From the NCBI GenBank assembly GCA_910588655.1, contig CAJUPJ010000008.1, forward strand, positions 1 through 64,000: a stretch of DNA of 64,000 nucleotides, written 5' to 3'. Each line of letters opens with the position of its first letter. The first letter of the stretch is position 1. This stretch comes from an uncultured Lachnospiraceae bacterium (GTDB lineage: Bacteria; Bacillota; Clostridia; Lachnospirales; Lachnospiraceae). Positions 32,781-42,037 of this stretch are shown in pieces. Position numbers and translations under genes: made by a program. The notes beneath the pieces were generated by a model that was not told the DNA's origin, made no database searches, and worked only from the letters and a program-made list of their open reading frames with translations.

Positions 32781-33107
32781 TTACCTTATGTATATAATAT
32801 AATAATATCTGGCTGCCGCTGTTATAACAAATGGCACAATACTAAACAATATGTATTTCTTCCAGTCCATGTTTATCTTGTACATTATAATTTCCTTTAC
32901 AACAATTATAATGATACCTGATAACAGCATAACCCATCCAGATGTTTTTATATCTGCCGCTTCTTCTGCCCTGTCTGGTTTGTCAGTAAGAAATGCAACA
33001 GAAGCCAGAAACCACCATGCTGATATCCAGCCACAAATGATACTGGATAAAACCTGCAAAATATTCCTAAACAGGGAGGCAATTTTATATATTATTCCTT
33101 GTTTCAT
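32781..33107 (-). CDS. Small membrane protein downstream of punA
   Basis: A 108-residue protein starting MKQGIIYKIASLF, with hydrophobic segments ISAWWFLASVAFL, SGWVMLLSGIIIIVVKEIIM and KYILFSIVPFVITAAARYYYIIY, so about three to four membrane helices. The start at 33107 uses AAAGG located inside the end of punA; the two genes are five bases apart and cotranscribed. I do not recognise the family. Confidence 0.6.
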   Translation of the reverse strand: MKQGIIYKIASLFRNILQVLSSIICGWISAWWFLASVAFLTDKPDRAEEAADIKTSGWVMLLSGIIIIVVKEIIMYKINMDWKKYILFSIVPFVITAAARYYYIIYIR

Positions 33108-33111
33108 TGTT

Positions 33112-33957
33112 TCATGCCTTTGTAATGTCATGCCCGATATTTTTTATACATTCTGTCACAAGCTGTTTAAACAATGGTGCAACCCTGTCCGCTGTTTCCT
33201 GTACTTCTTTGTGTGTAAGCGGGTTAGCTGTAATCCCGCTTGCCATATTGGAAACACATGAAATTCCACATATCTTCATTCCCATATGGTTCGCTGCAAC
33301 TGCTTCACATGCAGTACTCATTCCTACTGCATCAGCCCCAAGTGTACAGCACATGCGTATTTCCGCAGGTGTTTCATAACTTGGCCCTGTAAGCTGTATA
33401 TACACACCTTCCTGCAACGGTATATCAAGAATTGCTGCTGTACGTTTTATAATTCTTTGCAGTTCTTTGTTATATATGCTTCCCATATCAGGGAAACGCA
33501 CGCCAAGTTCATCAATATTCTGCCCAATTAATGGAGATGGCACAAAATTAGCAATATGGTCTTTTATTAACATAAAATCCCCTGCCTGGAAACTTGTATT
33601 AATGCCGCCTGCTGCATTAGTAAGAAACAGGACTTTTGCACCCATAAGCTTCATAAGGCGCACTGGAAGTACAACGTCTGTTATATTGTAGCCTTCATAA
33701 TAATGTACCCTGCCTTTCATACATACAACAGGTACATCACCAACATATCCGAAAATATACTTTCCCTGGTGCCCTGGCACTGTTGAAACTGGAAAACCAT
33801 CAATATCATGGTAGTCAAGCTCTGAAACCACTTTTATTCCATCTGCATAGTCACCAAGCCCTGAACCCAGCACAAGGGCAACTTCAGGTTTAAAATCTGT
33901 CTTTTCTTTAAAACACCCATAACATTTTAACAGTTTATCATAAACTTCATTTCCCAT
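33112..33957 (-). CDS. punA: Purine nucleoside phosphorylase
   Basis: Cytosolic enzyme cleaving guanosine/inosine-type nucleosides with phosphate in purine salvage. The 281-residue length fits the trimeric class. Motifs are VLGSGLGDYAD (phosphate loop), STVPGHQGKYIFG (phosphate histidine), MKGRVHYYEGY, FLTNAAGGIN, LTGPSYETPAEIRM and VGMSTACEAVAANHMG, with the base-binding ISCVSNMASGI. The start at 33957 follows GGGGG. It is cotranscribed with the small membrane protein gene downstream and follows the AbiEi-type gene at 31 bases. Confidence 0.96.
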   Translation of the reverse strand: MGNEVYDKLLKCYGCFKEKTDFKPEVALVLGSGLGDYADGIKVVSELDYHDIDGFPVSTVPGHQGKYIFGYVGDVPVVCMKGRVHYYEGYNITDVVLPVRLMKLMGAKVLFLTNAAGGINTSFQAGDFMLIKDHIANFVPSPLIGQNIDELGVRFPDMGSIYNKELQRIIKRTAAILDIPLQEGVYIQLTGPSYETPAEIRMCCTLGADAVGMSTACEAVAANHMGMKICGISCVSNMASGITANPLTHKEVQETADRVAPLFKQLVTECIKNIGHDITKA

Positions 33958-33988
33958 AATATCCCCCATCTGGCATCTGCTGCCACTT

Positions 33989-34603
33989 CTACTCTTCTAT
34001 CTGGTTCAGTTTAATACGCACAATCTTGCCTACACGCATTGCATCTGCATATGCAAGAAGCCTGTCCATCTGGTTACAGTTCCTTTCAAGGAAATTGCTG
34101 ATAATAAGGTCAAGCATTTCACCGCCAATATCATCCCTGAAACGTATACAGTCGCATACACTTCTCTCTACACCATATACCCTTATTTCACCATATGGTG
34201 TTTTTACAGTTTCCATATCCTGTTCAAATGCAAGGTTTGAATAATAATGCCTGCATACAGGGAAATTAAGCTGCATACGTGAACGGTCTGTCTTTAAAGT
34301 AGCAACAGACAGCACTTCAGGCTCTTTATTAATAAGCCCGTGGTAGTAACATGCACTGTCTGCACATATAACTGACCTTGGATTGACCATACATGCTTCA
34401 ATAAACTTGTAATTCCCAGGTTTGCCGTTCTCCTCATCAACAAGCCAGTAAAAACCATGCGAAACGTGTTCAACTATCCCCTTATTGACAAGTTCCTTAA
34501 TCTGTACTGTAGTAATCTTTGAATCCTTTAGCTCAGAAGCGTTCCTGTAGCCATTGCCGCTTTCAAATAAGGCAATAACCTTCTGGTATGTGCTAAGTAA
34601 CAT
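33989..34603 (-). CDS. AbiEi-type antitoxin/regulator without toxin partner
   Basis: A 204-residue protein with the AbiEi/COG5340 layout. An N-terminal winged helix (YQKVIALFESGNGYRNASELKDSKITTVQIKELVNKGIVEHVSHGFYWL) is followed by the AbiEi middle region (NPRSVICADSACYYHGL, CRHYYSNLAF) and VERSVCDCIRFRDDIGGEM. In type IV toxin-antitoxin systems it is followed by AbiEii, a nucleotidyltransferase toxin. Here the next gene is punA, so the antitoxin is an orphan and may be only a transcription regulator. The start at 34603 follows AAAGGAGG. Confidence 0.8.
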   Translation of the reverse strand: MLLSTYQKVIALFESGNGYRNASELKDSKITTVQIKELVNKGIVEHVSHGFYWLVDEENGKPGNYKFIEACMVNPRSVICADSACYYHGLINKEPEVLSVATLKTDRSRMQLNFPVCRHYYSNLAFEQDMETVKTPYGEIRVYGVERSVCDCIRFRDDIGGEMLDLIISNFLERNCNQMDRLLAYADAMRVGKIVRIKLNQIEE

Positions 34604-34624
34604 AATAAAATCCTCCTTTTCCCT

Positions 34625-34675
34625 AAAAACCACAAGCAAGGAAGCATATGTAAATGCATCCTTGTAAGCTTGTGG
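34625..34675 (-). terminator. Terminator of heterodimeric ABC exporter operon
   Basis: Long stem CCACAAGC (34630-34637) / GCTTGTGG (34668-34675) with an inner GGAxGCAT/ATGCxTCC pairing, followed on the minus strand by TTTTT. It is 71 bases past the stop codon of the gene at 34747. Confidence 0.85.
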
Positions 34676-34746
34676 AATAAAACGTTTCTAAAATACATTG
34701 TTAGATTTATTATATCACTTGTAAAGGAATTTGTAAACTTAAAATT

Positions 34747-36654
34747 TCAGCCTGCTATGCCACTTCCAATTTTGCCTGTATAGAGCTGGTAATATTTGCC
34801 CTGTTTGTCAATAAGTTCATCATGTGTGCCTCTTTCAATAATGTGGCCTTGTTCAAGAACCATTATACAGTCGCTGTTACGTACTGTGGAAAGACGGTGC
34901 GCAATTACAAATGTTGTCCTTCCGCTCATAAGTCTGTCCATGCCTTTCTGAACAAGCTTTTCTGTCCTTGTATCAATGGAACTTGTTGCCTCATCAAGAA
35001 TAAGTGCAGGCGGGTCTGCAACTGCTGCCCTTGCAATAGCAAGAAGCTGTCTCTGTCCCTGGCTTAAATTAGCGCCATCACCTGTAAGCATTGTATTATA
35101 TCCTTCTGGAAGCCTTTTAATAAAGCTGTGTGCATTTGCAAGTTTTGCTGCATTAATCACTTCCTCATCCGTTGCATCAAGTTTCCCATATCTTATATTT
35201 TCCATTACAGTACCTGTAAAAAGGTGCGTATCCTGTAATACTATGCCAAGTGACTGGCGTAAATCCTTCTTCTTGATTTTATTAATATTGATACCGTCAT
35301 AACGTATTTTACCATCCTGTATGTCATAGAAGCGGTTTATAAGATTGGTAATTGTAGTCTTGCCTGCACCAGTTGCCCCGACAAATGCAATTTTCTGCCC
35401 TGGCTTTGCATAGATTTCAATATCATGCAGTATAATTTTGTCATCATTATATCCAAAATCCACATGGTCAAATACAACATCACCCTGCATCTTCACATAG
35501 GTAGTTGTATCACTGTCTTTATGGTAATGTTTCCATGCCCACATCCCTGTGCGCCCTTCTGCTTCTGTAATATTGCCACTGCCATCTTCCTTTGCATTTA
35601 CAAGCTCAACATAACCATCATCTGTTTCCGGCTCACCATCAATAAGCTTAAATACCCTGTCAGCACCTGCAAGTGCCATTACAACAGCACTAAGCTGCTG
35701 GCTTATCTGGTTTATTGGCATACTGAATGACTTATTAAATGTAAGGAAGCTTACAAGTGAACCAACTGTAAAGCCATTTACCCCGTTAAGTGCCAGAAAG
35801 CCGCCAGCAATAGCACATAATACATAACTTATATTTCCAATCTGTGCATTAACCGGCATAAGTATATTTGCAAATTTATTTGCATTATCAGCACTTTCAA
35901 AAAGCTGGTCATTAAGCTTGTTAAATCCTTCCTTGCTTTCTTCCTCATGGCAGAACACCTTGACTACCTTCTGCCCTTCCATCATTTCTTCAATATAACC
36001 GTTTACTTTTCCTATATCCTTCTGCTGTGCCAGGAAATAAGAACCACTAAGCCCCGCAAGCTTTTTTGTCATATAAAATGTTACACCAACCATAAAAATA
36101 GTTATTATTGTAAGTGGTATGCTAAGTATAACCATATATACAAATGCACTCACAACACTTACAAAACATGAAACTGACTGTGGTATGCTCTGGCTTATCA
36201 TCTGGCGGAGTGTGTCAATATCATTAGTATATATTGACATAATATCACCATGTGCATTAGTGTCAAAATATTTAATTGGAAGTGACTCCATCTTTGTAAA
36301 CATTTCCACACGCAGTTTCTGGAGTGTTCCCTGTGTTACATACACCATAAGCCTGCTATATAAAAATGTGCCAATAATACCCGCACCATAAAAAGCTGCA
36401 ACCTGGCTTATTTTTGTTAAAAGCCCCGAAAAATCAGGGTTCTGTGCCTGTGCCAGTGGTATAATATAATCATCTATAAGTGATTTGGTAAACATTGTAC
36501 CCTGTGCACCTGCAAGCGCACTTACTATAATCCCTATAAAAACAATAATACAGTGCAGCCAGTAATATTTAAAAACATATTTAAGCAAACGCGTAAAAAG
36601 CTTGCCTGGATTTTCAATTTTAGGTCTTGGGCCTAAATTCTGCCTACGTGCCAT
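34747..36654 (-). CDS. ABC exporter half-transporter, catalytic subunit
   Basis: A 635-residue protein fusing a six-helix membrane domain (first helix WLHCIIVFIGIIVSALAG) to an ABC ATPase. Walker A is GATGAGKTT, the signature is LSQGQRQLL, Walker B is ALILDEATSSID with the catalytic glutamate, and the H-loop is AHRLSTV. An insert of about 40 residues before the ATPase (EDGSGNITEAEGRTGMW...) contains the extended linker. It pairs with the product of 36700-38436, whose Walker B glutamate is replaced, making a heterodimeric exporter like TM287/288 or LmrCD. The substrate is probably a drug, lipid or peptide. The start at 36654 is preferred over a GTG at 36663. Confidence 0.92.
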   Translation of the reverse strand: MARRQNLGPRPKIENPGKLFTRLLKYVFKYYWLHCIIVFIGIIVSALAGAQGTMFTKSLIDDYIIPLAQAQNPDFSGLLTKISQVAAFYGAGIIGTFLYSRLMVYVTQGTLQKLRVEMFTKMESLPIKYFDTNAHGDIMSIYTNDIDTLRQMISQSIPQSVSCFVSVVSAFVYMVILSIPLTIITIFMVGVTFYMTKKLAGLSGSYFLAQQKDIGKVNGYIEEMMEGQKVVKVFCHEEESKEGFNKLNDQLFESADNANKFANILMPVNAQIGNISYVLCAIAGGFLALNGVNGFTVGSLVSFLTFNKSFSMPINQISQQLSAVVMALAGADRVFKLIDGEPETDDGYVELVNAKEDGSGNITEAEGRTGMWAWKHYHKDSDTTTYVKMQGDVVFDHVDFGYNDDKIILHDIEIYAKPGQKIAFVGATGAGKTTITNLINRFYDIQDGKIRYDGININKIKKKDLRQSLGIVLQDTHLFTGTVMENIRYGKLDATDEEVINAAKLANAHSFIKRLPEGYNTMLTGDGANLSQGQRQLLAIARAAVADPPALILDEATSSIDTRTEKLVQKGMDRLMSGRTTFVIAHRLSTVRNSDCIMVLEQGHIIERGTHDELIDKQGKYYQLYTGKIGSGIAG

Positions 36655-36699
36655 CTGATACACCGTCCTCTCTGGATTTTATATGCTTTTAGTGTTGTT

Positions 36700-38436
36700 T
36701 TACTCATCAAAATCGCCACTGCCACTCATCTGTGACTCATAAACATCCTGGTATATTTCATTGCTTACAAGAAGCTCATCATGTGTACCAAAACCATCAA
36801 CAGCACCATCTTCCATAACAATTATCCTGTCGCAGTCTTTAATGCTTGAAATACGCTGTGCAATTATAATCTTAGTTGTATCAGGTATTTCCTCAGCAAA
36901 TGCCCTGCGGATTTTACTGTCTGTTGCAGTATCAACTGCACTTGTAGAGTCATCAAGTATAAGTACCTTCGGCTTCTTAATTAATGCCCTTGCTATGCAG
37001 AGACGCTGTTTCTGCCCGCCTGACACATTAGTTCCGCCCTGTTCAATATATGTGTTATAGCCATCTGGCATCTTTTCTATAAATTCATCAGCACATGCAA
37101 GCTGGCACGCATGCCTGCACTCTTCATCTGTTGCATTTGCATCACCCCAACGCAGGTTTTCCAGGATAGTCCCGCTGAAAAGCACATTCTTCTGTAATAC
37201 TACTGAAACTTCACTCCTCAATATTTCAATATCATAATTCTTTACATTAATGCCTCCCACAGACACGCTTCCATCTGAAACATCATAAAGCCTGCTTACC
37301 AGGTTTACAAGACTTGACTTAGCACTTCCTGTACCGCCAATTATGCCTATCATTTCACCCTGTTTTATATACAGGTTAATATCTTTAAGTACAGGTGTTT
37401 CTGCATCACTTTTATAACTGAAGCTTACATGGTCAAACCTTATGCTTCCGTCTGGAACATGCATTACAGGTTCTGCAGGGTTTGTTATATCTGCTTTTTC
37501 TTCCAGCACTTCTGCAATACGTTCCGCACTTGCCATACTCATTGTTATCATTACAAAAATCATTGAAAGCATCATAAGGCTCATAAGTATATTCATACAG
37601 TATGTCAAAAGCTGTGAGAGCTCACCTGTAGTCATAGAGCCGCCCACAATCATTTTAGCACCCAGCCAGCTTATTAAAAGTATACATGAATAAACGGCAA
37701 GCTGCATAACAGGGGAGTTAAGCGCAATCATTTTTTCAGCTTTTACAAACATATTATAAATATTGCCACTTGCTGTCATAAACTTGCTTTTCTCAAACTC
37801 TTCCCTTGAATATGCCTTTACCACCCTTATTGCAGATACATTTTCCTGCACACTTTCATTAAGTGCATCATACTTTTTAAATACCTGCTGGAAATATTTC
37901 ATTGTAAATTTAATAAGTATAAAAAGTATAATACCAAGAATAAAAACTGCTGCAAGATATACAAGTGCAACCCTTGCATTTACATAGAATGACATTGCCA
38001 TTGCACATATTAATGATGCTGGTGCACGCATACACATACGCAATATCATCTGGTAGGCATTCTGGATATTTGTAACATCAGTAGTAAGCCTTGTAACAAG
38101 CCCTGATGTACTGAACTTATCAATATTTGAAAAACTGAATGTCTGTATATTTTCATACATAGCTTTTCTTAAGTTCCTGGCAAAACCTGTTGAAGCCCTT
38201 GAACCATATTTGCCACCCATCACGCCTGCCCACAGGCTTACAAATGCAGTAACTACCATTAAGCTGCCCATAAAATAAATGTGTTTCATGTTGCCAGCCT
38301 CTACACCATCATCAATAATGGATGCCATCATCAGCGGTATTATCGTTTCAAGAATAACTTCCAAAATCATAAATACAGGTGTAAGTATGGAATCTTTCTT
38401 AAATTCTTTAATATGCGCTGCTAAAGTTTTAAGCAT
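36700..38436 (-). CDS. ABC exporter half-transporter, degenerate-site subunit
   Basis: A 578-residue fusion of six membrane helices with an ABC ATPase. Walker A is GGTGSAKSS, with alanine in place of the usual glycine before lysine. The signature is VSGGQKQRL. Walker B is VLILDDSTSAVD, where aspartate replaces the catalytic glutamate, and the H-loop is AQRISSI with glutamine instead of histidine. These changes mark the non-hydrolysing site of a heterodimeric exporter. The gene precedes its partner by 45 bases. The start at 38436 follows GGAGG; the longer frame has no site. Confidence 0.92.
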   Translation of the reverse strand: MLKTLAAHIKEFKKDSILTPVFMILEVILETIIPLMMASIIDDGVEAGNMKHIYFMGSLMVVTAFVSLWAGVMGGKYGSRASTGFARNLRKAMYENIQTFSFSNIDKFSTSGLVTRLTTDVTNIQNAYQMILRMCMRAPASLICAMAMSFYVNARVALVYLAAVFILGIILFILIKFTMKYFQQVFKKYDALNESVQENVSAIRVVKAYSREEFEKSKFMTASGNIYNMFVKAEKMIALNSPVMQLAVYSCILLISWLGAKMIVGGSMTTGELSQLLTYCMNILMSLMMLSMIFVMITMSMASAERIAEVLEEKADITNPAEPVMHVPDGSIRFDHVSFSYKSDAETPVLKDINLYIKQGEMIGIIGGTGSAKSSLVNLVSRLYDVSDGSVSVGGINVKNYDIEILRSEVSVVLQKNVLFSGTILENLRWGDANATDEECRHACQLACADEFIEKMPDGYNTYIEQGGTNVSGGQKQRLCIARALIKKPKVLILDDSTSAVDTATDSKIRRAFAEEIPDTTKIIIAQRISSIKDCDRIIVMEDGAVDGFGTHDELLVSNEIYQDVYESQMSGSGDFDE

Positions 38437-38611
38437 TATACATTCCTCCATTTCTTTATAACCATTACAAAATTCTAACATAAAAAAAGAATATAAATCA
38501 ATAACTTTATATTCTTTTAACACTTTTATACAATATATACACAATTTTCCAGAAAGGATGTAATAAAATATAGTGGTATACTTCCTTTTTGTTTATATAA
38601 AAATAAAATAG

Positions 38612-38948
38612 TTATTTAATAATAGCATCAAGAAAATCCTGCCATAATGTACAATTTATTATATCTGATTTACATTTTTGAAAAATTTCTTCCCATTCAC
38701 CACAACTTCTTTCTTGATAAAATTCCTTATAAAACCCCTCACCAGGAAGTCCTGTATCCCTGTTAACTACTATTCCAGAGATGTATGGAAGACCATTTTC
38801 TTTACACTCATTAGATATAATTGCCTAAAAAGGGGCTTAAGCACCGGGGATTAAAGTCTTGTGATATCTTTAAAGCCAGTTCTTTATAAGTAATTACTGG
38901 ATTATCCTGGTTACTAAATAATACATAGTTTGCCAGTAATATTACACT
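38612..38948 (-). pseudogene. Frameshifted gene remnant, unknown family
   Basis: Two adjacent minus-strand frames read as one protein. The first gives LANYVLFSNQDNPVITYKEL and on to FNPRCLSPFLG. After a one-base frame change near 38824 the second continues AIISNECKENGLPYISGIVV, NRDTGLPGEGFYKEFYQ and ends DFLDAIIK at a TAA (38612-38614). The phrase pattern (NP-R-LSPFLGAI...GLP-ISGIVVN--TGLPGEGF) recurs, as I remember it, in uncharacterised proteins tied to restriction-like or DNA-binding modules. No valid start is visible beyond 38948. It lies in the 605-base gap between the ABC exporter and metA. The rest of the gap (38437-38611 and 38949-39041) shows nothing else. Confidence 0.6.
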
Positions 38949-39041
38949 TCACCAGACAATTTATCAACAATGATTTTAATAGACAGGTATTTTTGCTGTC
39001 ATGGTATTCGTCTTGTGTTTCTTTTCTTCCTTGTAATCTGC

Positions 39042-39974
39042 TTATTTCCCCATAATTTCAGCAGTATTTATAAATTCAAACGGGGTCTGCTGGTATACGT
39101 AGTAATTTACCCAGTTTGAATACATTGCATTTGCTGCTGCCCTCCATGTAAGGTAAGGTTTTTTTGACGGGTCATTACCCGGATAGTAATTTACTGGTAT
39201 TTCTGCATCAAGCCCAGCTGCAATGTCTCTTTTATATTCTATGTCAAGTGTCAGCCTGTCATATTCAAGGTGTCCAAGCACAAAAATCTGTCTTGAGTCA
39301 GTTGAAACAAGCAGCAGCTCACCAGCTTCTTCTGAGTCAGCCAGGACTATAAGTTCTTTACATGCTGCTATCTCATCATGGTCAACACAGGTATTCCTGG
39401 AATGTGGTGCATAAAATACATCATCAAACCCTCTTAAAAGTGGTATCCTGCGGTGGTGGACATGGTGTTCATATACGCCTGATATTTTCTTTGGAAGCAT
39501 ATGTTTATGTATGCCATAATGGTAATAAAGCCCTGCTTGTGCACCCCAGCAGATATGTAATGTTGAAGTGGCATTTGTTTTTGACCATTCCATTATTTTT
39601 ACAAGTTCTTCCCAGTACTGCACCTCTTCATAGTCCAGATGCTCAATAGGAGCACCTGTAATAATTAACCCGTCAAACTTCCTTTGCTTTACTTCATCAA
39701 AGGTCTTATAAAATTCATTAAGATGGCTTTCTGGTGTATGAGTGCCTATATATGTTGCTGTTGACAGAAATGTAATATCCATCTGCAATGGTGTATTTGA
39801 CAGGCTTCTTAATAACTGTACTTCTGTATTTTCTTTTAAAGGCATAAGGTTAAGGACCGCTATATGCAGCGGCCTTATATCCTGTGTAACTGCCCTGTCC
39901 TCATCCATCATAAATATATTTTCTTTTTCCATAACCTTCTTTGCAGGAAGGTTATTCTTTACTTTAATTGGCAT
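39042..39974 (-). CDS. metAA: Homoserine O-acetyltransferase, MetA family
   Basis: Methionine biosynthesis enzyme that acylates the hydroxyl of homoserine, 310 residues from MPIKVKNNLP. The catalytic cysteine is C142 (HICWGAQAG), and H235 and E237 lie in LGHLEYDR. Residue 111 is glutamate (ITGAPIE); in this family E111 selects acetyl-CoA whereas glycine selects succinyl-CoA, so the product should be O-acetylhomoserine. The start follows GAGGCGGG. No SAM riboswitch fits in the short leader, and no other methionine genes are adjacent. Confidence 0.95.
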   Translation of the reverse strand: MPIKVKNNLPAKKVMEKENIFMMDEDRAVTQDIRPLHIAVLNLMPLKENTEVQLLRSLSNTPLQMDITFLSTATYIGTHTPESHLNEFYKTFDEVKQRKFDGLIITGAPIEHLDYEEVQYWEELVKIMEWSKTNATSTLHICWGAQAGLYYHYGIHKHMLPKKISGVYEHHVHHRRIPLLRGFDDVFYAPHSRNTCVDHDEIAACKELIVLADSEEAGELLLVSTDSRQIFVLGHLEYDRLTLDIEYKRDIAAGLDAEIPVNYYPGNDPSKKPYLTWRAAANAMYSNWVNYYVYQQTPFEFINTAEIMGK

Positions 39975-40047
39975 ATTCCCGCCTCTTTCCATAAAATATT
40001 TGTACTGCTTGGAGTTAATAAAATATACATTTAATAATTATATATTT

Positions 40048-42009
40048 TTAAACTTCTATATTAAACCTCTCTATAAAGTCTTCCTCTGTAATTATAGGCA
40101 CATCTAGTTCTTTAGCCTTTTTATTTTTAGAAGAATTGCTCATTATATCATTATTTATAAGGAAATTTGTTTTTGAAGTTACACTTCCTGTAACCTTTCC
40201 GCCTCTTGCTTCAATTAACTCTTTAACAGCGTTCCTGTTAGCAAAAATATTTACTTTTCCTGTTACAACAAAATTCATTCCAGCCATATCTTCTGTAGCA
40301 GTATTTATTTCTTCTTTTTCAAATTCAATTACTTTTAATAATTCATCTATTGTTTTATTATTCTCTGGTTTTGCAAAAAAGCTGGCAAATGCTTCCGCAA
40401 TTACCTCACCAATCCCGTCTATCTCTACCAGCTCTTCTGGACTGGCATTACGTACTTTGTTAAAATCATTGTCCATATATTTACAAATCATTTTAGCATT
40501 CGACAATCCTATATTTGGAATTCCAAGGCTGTATACAAATCTTGCTGTTGTAGTTTTCTTTGCATTTTCTGCCGCCTGTACCAGTTTTTCAAAAGACCTT
40601 TTGCCAAAGCCTTCCATCTGTGTTATTTCATCCTTGTATTTCTCAAGGTTAAACAGCCCTGCAAGCCCATGCAGGAAGCCTTTTGCTACAAGCTTTTCTA
40701 TAGTCGCTTCGGATAAACCGTCTATATTCATTGCATCCCTGCTTACAAAATGTGCAATTGATTTAATTTTCTTTGCAAGACATTCTTCATTTTCACATAC
40801 AAGGACTTTTACATCATTTTCCTCATGTATAGAAGTCTTTCTGCCACAGACCGGACATTCTGACGGTACTTTTATATTTCCACTCCTTGTAAGGTTTTCT
40901 GCAATCTGCGGGATTATCATATTGGCTTTGTAAACTTGTATTGTATCACCCTCGCCAAGCTGCAGCTGTTCCATAATACTTAAATTATGCACACTTGCCC
41001 TTGATACTGTTGTGCCCTCAAGTTCTACTGGCTCAAAGAGTGCTATTGGGTTTATAAGCCCTGTCCTTGATGCACTCCATTCAATTCCTGTAAGTTTTGT
41101 TTCTGCTATTTCATCCTTCCATTTAAACGCTATAGCATTTCTTGGGAATTTAGAAGTATGCCCCAGTGAATTGCCATACGCTATATCATCTAATATTAAC
41201 ACAAGCCCGTCTGATGGAAAATCATTTGTAGTTATTTTATTTTCAAACCATTTTACTGTATCTGTGAGGTTTTCTGCATCCACTTTTTTATATTCAACAA
41301 CATCAAATCCCTGTTTTACTAAAAACTCCATTTTGTTTGCCTGTGAATTATCAAAACTGGTGTTCTCTGCTTCAACCAGGGCAAATGCATAAAATTCAAC
41401 ATTCCTTTTAGCAGTAATTTCATTATTTAACTGCCTTACAGAACCACTGCATAAATTCCTTGGGTTCTTATATTTCTCTTCTTCATCAAGAAGCCCGTTT
41501 ATACGTTCAAATTCAGAATAAGATATTACTGCTTCACCCCTTAAAACAAGGCTGCCTGTAAACGGGATTTTTAATGGTATGTTTTTAAATACCTTTGCAT
41601 TATTCGTAATAACTTCCCCAACTTGTCCATTGCCACGTGTAACAGCCTTTACCAGTTCCCCTCCATTATAAGTCAGGACTATTGTAAGGCCGTCCATTTT
41701 CCAGGAAAGAAGCCCCTCTTTAGAACCAAGCCATGCAACAAGCTCTTCTGTTTCTTTAGTTTTATCCAGGGAAAGCATAGGTGAAGGATGTGTTTCCTTT
41801 GGCAGCGCACTTAACACTTCATAGCCTACTTTAGCAGTAGGGCTTCCAGCCAGTACCATGCCTGTTTCCTTTTCAAGCTCCAGCAGTTCATCATACAACT
41901 TGTCATACTCAAAATTGCTCATTATCTCATCTTTGCCCTGGTAATAAACTTCCGAAGCCTTATCAAGCTTTGCGGCAAGCTCTTTCATACGGTTTATACT
42001 ATCTGGCAT
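40048..42009 (-). CDS. ligA: NAD-dependent DNA ligase
   Basis: A 653-residue LigA joining nicks in replication and repair. The adenylated lysine is K104 in LSWKMDGLTIV. Other blocks are HPSPMLSLDK, RGEAVIS, the FPRNAIAFKWKDE motif, and an OB fold. A Cys4 zinc finger (CPVCG...CENEEC) is followed by helix-hairpin-helix repeats and a C-terminal BRCT domain (MNFVVTGKVNIFANRNAVKE). The N-terminal Ia domain starts directly at MPDSINRMKELAAKLDKASE with YYQGKDEIMSNFEYDKLYDE. All functional parts are present. It is followed closely by metA and preceded by the rluF-like gene, all on the minus strand. Confidence 0.96.
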   Translation of the reverse strand: MPDSINRMKELAAKLDKASEVYYQGKDEIMSNFEYDKLYDELLELEKETGMVLAGSPTAKVGYEVLSALPKETHPSPMLSLDKTKETEELVAWLGSKEGLLSWKMDGLTIVLTYNGGELVKAVTRGNGQVGEVITNNAKVFKNIPLKIPFTGSLVLRGEAVISYSEFERINGLLDEEEKYKNPRNLCSGSVRQLNNEITAKRNVEFYAFALVEAENTSFDNSQANKMEFLVKQGFDVVEYKKVDAENLTDTVKWFENKITTNDFPSDGLVLILDDIAYGNSLGHTSKFPRNAIAFKWKDEIAETKLTGIEWSASRTGLINPIALFEPVELEGTTVSRASVHNLSIMEQLQLGEGDTIQVYKANMIIPQIAENLTRSGNIKVPSECPVCGRKTSIHEENDVKVLVCENEECLAKKIKSIAHFVSRDAMNIDGLSEATIEKLVAKGFLHGLAGLFNLEKYKDEITQMEGFGKRSFEKLVQAAENAKKTTTARFVYSLGIPNIGLSNAKMICKYMDNDFNKVRNASPEELVEIDGIGEVIAEAFASFFAKPENNKTIDELLKVIEFEKEEINTATEDMAGMNFVVTGKVNIFANRNAVKELIEARGGKVTGSVTSKTNFLINNDIMSNSSKNKKAKELDVPIITEEDFIERFNIEV

Positions 42010-42037
42010 AATTTACACCCGCCTTTCCATAAACAAA

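Noticed and set aside
38826..38845. GGGGCTTAAGCACC in the pseudogene, also present in repeat C near 43951, as a scar of the repeat family
   Set aside because: In the pseudogene it reads as good coding sequence (RCLSPF) and the shared stretch is only about 14 bases, so chance is the simpler explanation.
39975..40047. SAM riboswitch or T-box before metA (and before leuC at 51777-51835)
   Set aside because: The leaders are only 73 and 59 bases long and show no such structure.
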